Assembly: GCA_025602905.1 (NCBI GenBank)
Contig: JAHLKI010000002.1
Coordinates: 1,695,704 to 1,759,703 of the forward strand
From: Phlyctochytrium arcticum
Taxonomy: Eukaryota > Chytridiomycota > Chytridiomycetes > Chytridiales > Chytridiaceae
DNA length: 64,000 nucleotides
Direction: 5' to 3'
In this document: piece by piece, positions 10,958 to 19,522 of the stretch
Layout of the letters: the number at the start of each line of letters is the position of its first letter
Numbering within the stretch: the first letter of the stretch is position 1
Notes under the pieces: model-generated
Told to the model about the DNA's origin: nothing
Seen by the model: the letters and a program-made list of their open reading frames with translations, nothing else
The model's database searches: none
Position numbers and translations under genes: made by a program

Positions 10958-11858
10958 CTATGTGATCTTTGCCTTGCTAAAGTCCATTTCTGGGTGCTGC
11001 GTCGATTGTCAGCTTTGCCAAAAGCTATACATGGTTATGTGTTCCTTACCGCTTGTTGGAATTTCTTCAGCATGTCGGCCTTTTTCTGCTCGTCGCTGGT
11101 GGGCTTTCCCAGTTGCTTTTGCTGTTGGTCGAACTAGTCACAATAATAAGTAAGCAAACTACCGAGATCAGGAAAAGTGTTCTCGAAACCCACCATCATC
11201 TTCTCTACCATTCCACGAGTCTCACCGTCCAAATCTCCGAGTTTGGAGTTTTCGGGTTGTATTTTGGTAGTGTCAATGGCAGGGTGATGTGTCAGAACAT
11301 TCTTCCACCATTCCATTTGATTTTGCTTTTCGAGATGGATCAAAAGTTCGCCGCTCTCTATGTTAACCCGGCCGTTAGGAAATGCTATTCGGCACCTCTG
11401 GTGCGGGTGATCTTACCAAGCGTCCAAGTACTGTCATCCACCCGAATATCAGCGCAAAGTTCACCCTTGAAGCATGACGGTTCATCAGAATCAATTGGAA
11501 CATTGGGTGAACAGCAGAAACATTACCTCCATGATGGGTTCCTGTCCTTTTAGCGCAACCTTCAGCTTGCGTTTGGTGATTACGACCGTCAGATCGCGCC
11601 CTTTCGTTCCTTTTGGAAGTTGAGCAGTCACATCGACGTCCTGCAGAGTTTGCCTCCATGTATAGGGTAGTTCTGAAAACCGGCGATACAGTCGTTCAGT
11701 CAATAGATCTAGTACCCTGAGCCCAAATCTGGTCACTCACTTGCTTGCTCGGCTTCTTCGTGGAGCCTTTGAGCCTTGTCGTAAGCTTCACGCTCAGACT
11801 CACTGAGCTTGTCGTAGTCTTCGGAGGAAAGCTTTTGGGGTGGTTCGGCGGTCATCAT
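10958..11858 (-). CDS. NUDC: Nuclear movement protein NudC
   Basis: CS-domain co-chaperone needed for dynein-dependent nuclear migration. Six exons on the minus strand: 11858-11741, 11672-11527, 11465-11417, 11357-11194, 11133-11050, 10996-10958, giving 199 residues, close to the length of Aspergillus NudC. The short acidic N-terminus is followed by the CS domain ([38 protein letters not shown]). The C-terminus [12 protein letters not shown] is the diagnostic NudC ending. Two consecutive ATGs begin the frame (11858 and 11855). A CACGTG lies 95 bp upstream. Confidence 0.95.
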
Positions 11859-12758
11859 TGAGGGCAATTGATGCTATTTGATCTCTGGGTTGATCTAAAA
11901 TAGGGGACAGTGCAAAAGTGTCATCAAGAATTTTACCGGCTTCCTCGGGTATCACGTGGAGCTGCACTTGCTGGATAAACGAGGGTATCCACGCGAGTAA
12001 ACTCTGCGTTATAGATCGACATCACAGTAGGAACAGAGTAATGTGTTCTGGCTATTTCATTAGATGGACCAAAGTATCTATGCTTCCATTGCTTCAATGA
12101 TTTCCGAGACCTTCCACAGTCAGGTGGGATCCATGACATTGGCCAAGCAGGGGATTCAACTTGTCCAAGCGGATGATGCCAGACCAATTGTCTTGACCAA
12201 GCTCAAGCACCCAACTGGATTCCACGCCTCCCGTAAGATCCCCCCCCACGTCTTTGTGTGCCCGTATTGACAGAATTCACGCTGAGGTGCTGCGCAATGT
12301 CCGTGAAGTCCCCGGCAAAAAGTCAGGCATTTAGTCTTTTATGAATTTACCCTAGTACCGTCCAGTCTCCCATTACTCCCCCCCACGCACTACCCACTCC
12401 CCAACACACCCAGGCCATTCTCACCACTAATTCCATCCGGTCCTTCTTCAAAATCACCGCTGTGTGCAATACCGCCCCCCCCCCACGTCCAGGCCATCCC
12501 CACCATTGGTACCGCCCGGCCTTTCATTACTGACCAACTGCCATGCCAAGATACAATATGTTTTCCCATGCTTATGTGTAGGAAAGTTTGGCTTTGGGAC
12601 TCGGCCTTCGGCCTCGAGGATTCGCGAATTTGGAGACTCGGCCTGCGGCCTCGAGGTCACGTGGACGCGATCACGTTTCCGGTGCATCATAGCATATAGA
12701 ATAGCCCGAATGTCCCAATCCAATCTTGCATGAGCAGACCATTGAAGAAAGGAAAGCG
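11859..12758. other. Intergenic 0.9 kb with unresolved short ORFs
   Basis: Between divergent NUDC and the dioxygenase. A plus ORF (12064-12270) and an overlapping minus ORF (11933-12187) both look somewhat codon-like, but neither matches a family I know. The plus ORF has a possible donor at 12233 and acceptor at 12273, but the spliced frame gives no sensible product. Around 12375-12530 the plus strand is C-rich with runs of up to 10 C. Two CACGTG sites occur (11953-11958, 12658-12663). Confidence 0.5.
12598..12657. repeat. Short GC-rich direct repeat with palindromes
   Basis: Two near-identical 21-bp units of the form GACTCGGCCTNCGGCCTCGAG(G), one near 12598 and one near 12635, flank a perfect 10-bp palindrome ATTCGCGAAT at 12619-12628. 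Each unit can itself fold (GGCC-NNC-GGCC). It lies about 100-160 bp upstream of the dioxygenase start and directly abuts a CACGTG. Confidence 0.7.
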
Positions 12759-14089
12759 ATGAACATTACTAGGGAGATCCGTCGCAGGGTCGTTGTACGG
12801 CAGCGGGGGTTCAGCACGAGCACTATTGCTGCTGCCCAACTGAAATTGGGTAGCCGACAAGTCGAAATTACCTGGGATAAGATTGACCAGTCAAAACAAG
12901 CTTTACCTCCAGCAAGCTCTTTCCATCACCTATGGCTTCGAGATAACTGTCCCTGTCCAGCCTGCGTTCATCCTTCGAATCGGCAAAAGCTGCATTCCAG
13001 TGCCGACGTTGCCTCCAATCCGCGTCTCAAGGCCGCAGAACTGAAGACCGGGGAACATGGGGAGAAGCTCCTAGAAATACACTGGGATGCTAATAGCATG
13101 GCAGCGGATTCACAACTTCCAAATCGACAGAAGCCTCACACTTCAGTGTTTAAGCTTGAGTGGTTGCAGAAGAATGACTACTCGGCCAATGCCATCAAGC
13201 GACGCTTTTCAAGTTTGCTTGCCCCAACCGTGTGGGACGGGAAGCAATATGAATCTCGCAGACAATCGGTAGAGTACTCCGACTTGGTATCGACAAGCGA
13301 TGGTTTACGCGCGGCACTTGTGGAATTGAAGCGACACGGCCTTTGCTTCATTCGCAATGTCCCGACAAAGCCAAAGCAAGTGGAGGAGGTGGCACATCGT
13401 TTTGGATGCATTCGGGAGACGTTCTATGGCACTTCATGGGATGTGAAAAGCGTGCCCGAAGCGAAAAACATTGCCTATACCTCTCTCAATCTTGGCCTTC
13501 ATATGGATTTAATGTGGGTCCCTGGGCACCATCAGTTCTACGCGTTGGACTTATCGTGATTTTAAGGTATTTTGAGGCACCACCCGGTTTACAATTTCTC
13601 CATTCTTTGCAGAACTCTGTCACGGGAGGGGAATCAATATTCCTGGACTCTTTTAAAGCGGTCCAAATCCTGAAGGAGACTGATCCTGACGCGTACCGAA
13701 CCTTGACTACGTGCCCAGTCACATTTCATTATGTGAACGACGGCCATAAAATGCACTTTCGTCGTCCAAGCATTGTTGAGAATGATTACAATGAGCCATT
13801 GATGGTTTATTATGCACCCCCATTTCAAGGACCACTCGAGATATCTGATAGCAAACAGCTTGAGGCGTTTTATAGGGCATTCGCAAAGTTTGACGAGATA
13901 CTCCGCGACCCCAAGCTGATTTATCAAACTCTGCTCGAGCCTGGCGATTGTGTGGTGTTTGCTAACCGTCGGGTCCTGCATGGCCGCCAAGAGTTTGACG
14001 CGCAAAGCGGAGACCGGCACCTGAAGGGTACATATGTGGATTGGGACGACTTCAAGGACAAGCTACGCGTATTTGACGTTACAGACTGA
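12759..14089 (+). CDS. Gamma-butyrobetaine / trimethyllysine dioxygenase
   Basis: Fe(II)/2-oxoglutarate hydroxylase of carnitine synthesis (TauD-type fold). Exons 12759-13513 and 13567-14089 (intron 53 nt ending AAG) encode 425 residues. The N-terminal zinc-binding domain shows HLWLRDNCPCPACVHP. The catalytic domain shows the iron ligands HMD (residues 248-250, just before the intron) and the distal His in RRVLHGRQEFD; FRRPSIVENDYN is also conserved. The first 24 residues are Arg-rich without acids (REIRRRVVVRQRGFSTS), like a mitochondrial presequence. That favours the trimethyllysine enzyme, or a mitochondrial butyrobetaine enzyme; sequence alone does not decide. The ATG at 12759 is the first in frame. 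Confidence 0.88.
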
Positions 14090-14162
14090 TTCATAAGTAG
14101 GCACAAAATTGTTATATGTATTTATCATAGCATCATAAATCAGAGTACAAACTATTCACAGC

Positions 14163-14288
14163 TTACTTTGCTGGATTGACCTAGGCGGGGACAAGGCTTT
14201 GCTTTTGAATAGCATTTTCACCAAAGTCTACTTTGCTCGGTTGACCTAGGAAGGGAGAAGGCTTTGCTTTCGAGCATTTTCACCTGAG
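14163..14288. repeat. Tandem 62-bp duplication across a stop codon
   Basis: Two roughly 62-bp copies (about 14163-14222 and 14226-14284), about 85% identical, each containing TTGACCTAGG and AAGGCTTTGCTTT. On the minus strand the right copy encodes the last residues and stop of the neighbouring gene (QSLLPS-stop); the left copy, downstream of that stop, encodes a matching peptide and stop (QSLVPA-stop). Confidence 0.75.
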
Positions 14289-14967
14289 CGCGCGGCATGT
14301 CGTGGGAGTATGCCTTGATCTCCGGAACTCAACGATATGGAGCCGCTTGGGGAGGAAATATAGGAAAATAAACCTCCTCCGGGGATGGCATGGTCAGAAC
14401 CAGCCGAAGAAGGGGTATAATGCTGTCCAGATTCTTCATCGTATAAATCTGTTGACCCACTGTTCGGACCAGAGCTATGCAGGTTGGAGAGACTGCCACT
14501 TGACCCGACTGGTCCGGTTCCTTGTGTTCCCATTATTGCGCTTGCAGCTTGTGCCTAGAATGTTATTTTAGAGCTAATTTTGCGGAAGAGAACATGGTAA
14601 ATAACAACGGTACCGTAATGTTCCCAAGACTAGCCCAACTTTTTTTCAGTTCTTTACCAAAAACAGCCAACATGGACGGACGACGACCGGTGCTCAGCAT
14701 ATCGTCGTCGTCAAATCCAGCTTCAGGATCCACTAGGTTAGGCAGGCTACCTCCGGCTGTGCCGTATGCTCCGGACTGCTGTTGATTATAGCCTTGGCCA
14801 TGACTGGGACGAGTGTAATTATTTGGCTGAGAAGCTCCAAATAGGTTTGCTGCACTTGGAGCATTGTACAAGGAATTGGTGGAGGATGGGCTGTATACAT
14901 TTGATGAAGAACCTCCAGAATAAATGTTGCTGTGTGATCGACTTTTATCTTGACCGTAACTCGACAT
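14246..14967 (-). CDS. Ser/Asn/Gly-rich protein of unknown function
   Basis: Exons 14967-14614 and 14554-14246 (59-nt intron, phase 0) encode 220 residues. The first 75 residues are Ser/Asn/Tyr/Gln-rich, followed by an acidic patch GFDDDDML and the most ordered segment, VFGKELKKSWASLGNI. The rest is Ser/Gly-rich. No membrane segment or catalytic motif is visible and I do not recognise the family. The 3' end lies in a tandem duplication. Divergent from the ThrE-family gene, 466 bp between starts. Confidence 0.6.
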
Positions 14968-15433
14968 TTTGGAGATGGCTGCTTGTATTTAATGTTCAAG
15001 TGGGATTTTTGTATGCGCAGAGTGCAAAAGGAAAGTGAGGCGTGAGATGGCTATGCAGCTTTTAAAGCCTCTTGTCTCTCTGCAATCAATCTAAGCGTAA
15101 ACATATAATCCCAGTTGTGACCTCGGAAAGGCTAGACTGAGCAAAGCATACGCAGTTGGAAGACGCTAAAAAGAAGCAACATCGGACGTGAAACTCTACC
15201 AGCATGCTTGAGTACTGGCGCGCGGAAGAAAGTGATCGCTTGCGGTTTTGAGGGTCGAATCCCCAATGAATGACGCATAACAGCACGGATCCTTGTCCAT
15301 GTGCAAACTGGGATCGGAATCCAATATTGGACGCCGACTCCAAGGACCAAGACTAATCAACATTTCTCGAAAAAAAAATGTTTTTTGGAAATGGGTCGCG
15401 TAATATTTTTGACATCCATCTCTTCCGATAGTC
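14968..15433. other. Divergent promoter region
   Basis: 466 bp between two divergent start codons. Mixed composition; an A-rich run at 15365-15380 sits about 60 bp before the ThrE-family start. No gene seen. Confidence 0.5.
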
Positions 15434-18047
15434 ATGCCAAATCCTTACACCTTTCATCCTCATCCTGCTTCCCGGAGAGCATCCTCTAATGTCTCCAGTA
15501 GCAATGGCATGTTTATACCTCTCGAGGAGAATGGCGTGAATCAAGGATCTCGTACCCAACCACCACCAGTGTCAAAGCAGGCTCAAGCAGACGTATTGGC
15601 TGCTGAAGAAGAAGGAGATGACGATATTGGAGACATCACCGAACTTCCCCGACCTGGACAACCCTATCGTCATAATAATCATTATGCTTTTCATTCGAAC
15701 GCCAAGCGAGGTGGGTCCGCTTCAACATCAACATATTCTCTGCAAGGCCTACAAGGAGCTGCGGGTAGCATCAGACGACGACTTTCGAGGGCAGGTGGTG
15801 GTCCCGGACTTGGAGCGTCGGCAGCCAATTTACTCGAAAGCGTTCTGATGAAGTCCTGTAAGTGTCTGGCGGTTCTGGCATCGTAGATCTGAGAGTCGGA
15901 GTTTCCGGTTTTGGCTTACATAAGCCTGACTCTCGCATTTATTTTGCTGCGCACTTACTCAACACCCACCTAATTCTCTGCTTGTAGCCTCACGCCAGCC
16001 ATCTTTCCAGACATCTTCATCAAGCCCATATCCATTCTTTCCTCATCCAAGCCATGCCCCTTCATTTGCCCGTTTACCGATACCCTGGTCGTCTACGGGA
16101 GCGCCAAGAGACAGTCGCGAAGCTGACATGCTTTCTGGCCTTGCACTGGCCCTATCTTCCTATGGTGCACCACTTTATAGGGTCGAGCATCGTGTTTCTC
16201 AAGCTGCGGCAGAGCTCAGCCTGCCAGTTTCCATCTTTTGTTTGCCGAGCACGTTGATGGTGGCCATCGGGGATGGTAGCATAAGACACCCGTGTCGCGT
16301 GCAGTATTTGTCGTACTCCTACGCAGTTCATATTGGGAAGCTACAGGATGTCGATCGTCTGTCCCGCCGTGTATGTGAGATTTTACATCAGGCAGGAGCC
16401 AGCGGAGCGCGTCGTATGAGCGCCGTGAGCGAGGCAGCGGACGGTATGGGAACTGCGCGCGCGTCCGGGGTGTTCAAGTCAGCTGCAGTATCACCTATGA
16501 CGCAGAACTCGTCAAGGACACCTATACCGGAAGTTACAGGGTCAAATCGGTCCTCCACTGTAGATATGATAGGAGCACCCTCCGTTGCCTCCACCGTGGC
16601 TTTCGGGGCAGAAAAGACTGCAATCCGAGATGACGCTGACTTAGATACATGTCTCTCCGACTTGCAAAACATTCTGAGGTCACCGAACGACTATAGACGG
16701 GGCATACGAATACTGGCTGGCGCTCTTCAGTCTGGAGTCATTGTAGTTTTGCTGTTTAAAGGCTCCTGGGCGGACGGACTGGCCGCCACGTTTCTCGGAG
16801 GACTCTGCTCTATACTGTTGTTTGTTTCTGATCTTTGCGGGCTTGAGGGTGCCATAGAACTATTGGCAGCCATGGTTGTAGCAGCCTGTGCTCGGTTCAT
16901 GGAGAGTTTTGAGTTCTGGAACTATCTTTCCTCCGGCAAGGGACTTTGCCATGAGGTTGTTAGCTTGGGTGCGGTTTGCCAGCTTATGCCGGGTACAGCA
17001 ATGTAAGACCATGAGGATTATGCCTGGGAAATCTGGCTGACATTTGCGCAGCACCCTTGGCATGTTGGAGTTGGGAAGCACGAACCCGGTCGCGGGTTCG
17101 GTACGGATGTTTCAAGCTTTTGTGCGGGCCCTCAAACTTGGGTATGTACAGTGAATTCTTTCCAAAGCCACGGAAACACATTGACCCATAAGGTAGTTAT
17201 GGACTTTCGACAGGGTCACGTATCGCAATTGGGCTTTTTCAACTTTTAGATATGTGGGAAGACCCCGGAACTGGCGCCTGCCCGCCCGCTGGTAGAACTG
17301 CGATTGACTTTTGGAGATTGCCACTTTGGATCCCGGTTCGTACCTTGACTTCCTATTGATAATTGTGATTGACTTACATCAAGCCAAGATGAATTTGGCT
17401 ATTATGGTGAATCTCAAAGCCTATCCTTGGCAGTGGCCATATATGACAATGACATCTTTGATTGGATACTGTGTTTCTCTGCTGGCCAGTCAATGGTTCA
17501 ATAGTGTACGTTATACGTCCAGTACTTCAGTCCTCTACACCCGGTTAACTTCTGAGCAGGATATTACAGCAGGAATGGCGGCCTTTTCAATGGCAATTGC
17601 CGCTAATATACATGCACGACGCTCCAATGAGATTGCAATAGGGGGCGTACTCTCTGGTTGGTGACAGGATTACCAAAGTCAGTCATGACGGTCAATATTG
17701 AACGAATCTGTAGGAATTGTATGGCTTGTGCCGGGTGGGATTGGTGTTCGAGGAGCTATGGCAGCTTTGGCGAAGGATGTCACCACTGGTGGGACCGCAT
17801 TCGGTATAGAGTACGTACAAGTCCACTTTCCAGAAACACCAGAAAGTTGGTTCTGACTTTCAATAACCTCTAGCATGATGGTGCGAGCGATGTCGATCGC
17901 TGTTGGATTGTAGTAAGTTGAATGAGCGCCTCCATACCTCGCTCTCCCTAACTTGCAAGTTACAGTATGGCAAATGTCCTGGCTTTCCCAATTATGACAG
18001 ATGCACATGCGCGGGATGCATTCAGAGACGATATGTTGACCGTCTAG
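15434..18047 (+). CDS. ThrE/Prm10-family membrane transporter
   Basis: Nine exons: 15434-15857, 15988-17002, 17052-17141, 17197-17335, 17389-17505, 17560-17656, 17714-17810, 17874-17912, 17966-18047; 699 residues with consistent phase. The first 170 residues are Ser/Pro-rich. A DUF1212/ThrE N-terminal domain follows (LALALSSYGAPLYRVEHRV, LPSTLMVAIG), then hydrophobic segments (IRILAGALQSGVIVVLLF, ILLFVSDLCGLEG), PGTAI-TLGMLELGS, a loop with Cys/Pro, and the ThrE_2-type C-terminus (GIVWLVPGGIGVRGA). Bacterial ThrE exports threonine/serine; yeast Prm10 is a pheromone-regulated membrane protein of unknown substrate. Fungal members are usually annotated as vacuolar or plasma-membrane proteins; the substrate here is unknown. 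Confidence 0.85.
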
Positions 18048-18209
18048 GCACGCAACAATATCTACGACCTCTCCTTATTTACTGTATCAAGAACTGTTCG
18101 CCGACCAAGGAAGGAAAATTGATTATATTATACGTGAATAATGTACAAACTTTTGCTTGGGGATAACTAGAGAGTGTTGGGTGATTTCATGCCAGGGTTT
18201 GTGATTTGC

Positions 18210-18590
18210 TCAGACTTGTTTGCCACTTCGTGCCTTCTTTAGCCAGAGATTTATTTCATCAACTGAATTTGATGAACTTTTTGTAGCTCCCTAAAAAGAC
18301 GAAAAAACGGTTAGCACAAGTGCGAGCTCGGAGAACGACCTAGTTATAACATCTACCTTTGACGCCATACATGTTGTGAGAGCTCGAGCGGACTCTACGC
18401 ACTGAGCCGAATCAACAGATATTGCACGCCTATGTTTTGTTTAGAAAGCTGTTGGTCATTCATGGGGAGGAAAGCGAGGTACTGACCAGCAGTTGAAGAG
18501 GGTGGCTACCTCGACGGCACATGGTGTCGCCGACATTATCTTTGGCGGCCGCAACACAATGGGTTGTTTTATCTTGTCGATGGTGCGCAT
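18210..18590 (-). CDS. MRP10: Mitoribosomal small-subunit protein mS37 (CHCH)
   Basis: Exons 18590-18487, 18429-18357, 18290-18210 encode 85 residues. Twin CX9C motifs are intact: CAVEVATLFNC followed by W, and CVESARALTTC. The arrangement LRPPKIMSATPC...CW matches Mrp10/CHCHD1, a mitoribosomal protein imported through the Mia40 disulfide relay. The basic N-terminus (RTIDKIKQPIVLRPPK) also fits. The start is the only ATG before the conserved region. A CACGTG lies 85 bp upstream. Divergent from the next gene. Confidence 0.85.
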
Positions 18591-18832
18591 ATTGGAGATC
18601 TGCTTTTGCTGAAAGGTAATGCTCAACGTTTTCGAAGCCAAAATCTTCAAAATCCGCTCTGACAGTCAGTCTGACACGTGATCTCGATTAAGCCTTTGGC
18701 CTTTGGAAGCCAAATGACAAAAAGCGCCCGAACAAACTTCCGACAAGTTGCGAAATTTCAACGCAGGGCATCAAAGAAGTCGACGGCCGAAGTAAATATT
18801 GTGATCTCGGATCTCTGGCTTCCTTGAACGAA

Positions 18833-19432
18833 ATGTTTTTAAGCGGAAAGAACGCATCAGCAAAGGTTGTGTCTAGGATATGTGGCTCAAGATGCAACAT
18901 AGCGCGATCTAGGACAGTATCATCAATCATACGAAGTACCACGCAGTCAAGATACCAAGGACAGAACCACCCATCACTTTCGCCAACATGGAAGCTACTC
19001 CTCGCCATATTCCCAATTTCCCTTGCGACCCTCTCTTACAAACAGCTCGAGTGCTCCCCTACCTACCACGGCTCTCCAGTTGCCGCCACCTTTCTGATGC
19101 ATCAAGCGTTCTTGCGATTGGAGAAAAAGTTCCCGGGACTGGAGATATCCGCCGTCTTTGATATGACAAGACCAGATCAGTACACTTTCAAAGAAACTGG
19201 GCTGTTTGCGTCCGTGATGCCATCAGGATGCGAGGTTGAGGTTCCTCTTTTTGAAAAGTTGTCACAAACGGAGGAGGCTAGAATGGGCGCTGCAGGGATC
19301 AAAAAGACGCCCGTGGGGAAGGTTTGGATGCGGGGAGAATGTAGTCTTGGCTGCGCAAAAGTAGATTTGCTAGAGCTGATTGTAAAGAAAAACAACGGCG
19401 AAGTGGTTTGGCATTGGAAAAAGTCGAGCTGA
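18833..19432 (+). CDS. Small membrane protein, unknown
   Basis: Uninterrupted frame from the ATG at 18833 (199 residues). An Arg/Ser-rich N-terminus without acids resembles a mitochondrial presequence. One hydrophobic segment (KLLLAIFPISLATLSY, about residues 57-72) is followed by a soluble domain with scattered Cys and an ending rich in Lys/Trp (VVWHWKKSS). The layout recalls small inner-membrane assembly factors, but I see no diagnostic motif and do not assign a function. The start is uncertain: the N-terminal 50 codons might be untranslated leader. Confidence 0.5.
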   Translation: MFLSGKNASAKVVSRICGSRCNIARSRTVSSIIRSTTQSRYQGQNHPSLSPTWKLLLAIFPISLATLSYKQLECSPTYHGSPVAATFLMHQAFLRLEKKFPGLEISAVFDMTRPDQYTFKETGLFASVMPSGCEVEVPLFEKLSQTEEARMGAAGIKKTPVGKVWMRGECSLGCAKVDLLELIVKKNNGEVVWHWKKSS

Positions 19433-19522
19433 CAATGTAAATGTGAAAACACGTCGCCTTTCAAGATAATTTAATTACACACACTATTTACATATGATAC
19501 AGCTGCATCTACTACAATTTAG

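Noticed and set aside
11933..12187. Minus-strand ORF with GPSNEIARTHYS
   Set aside because: No recognised family, no clear start or splice context, and it overlaps the competing plus ORF.
12064..12330. Small plus-strand gene MDQSIYASIASMIS... with an intron
   Set aside because: The only usable donor/acceptor pair (12233/12273) shifts into a frame with no sensible product, and the attractive downstream frame would need an intron of 16 nt. Left as unresolved.
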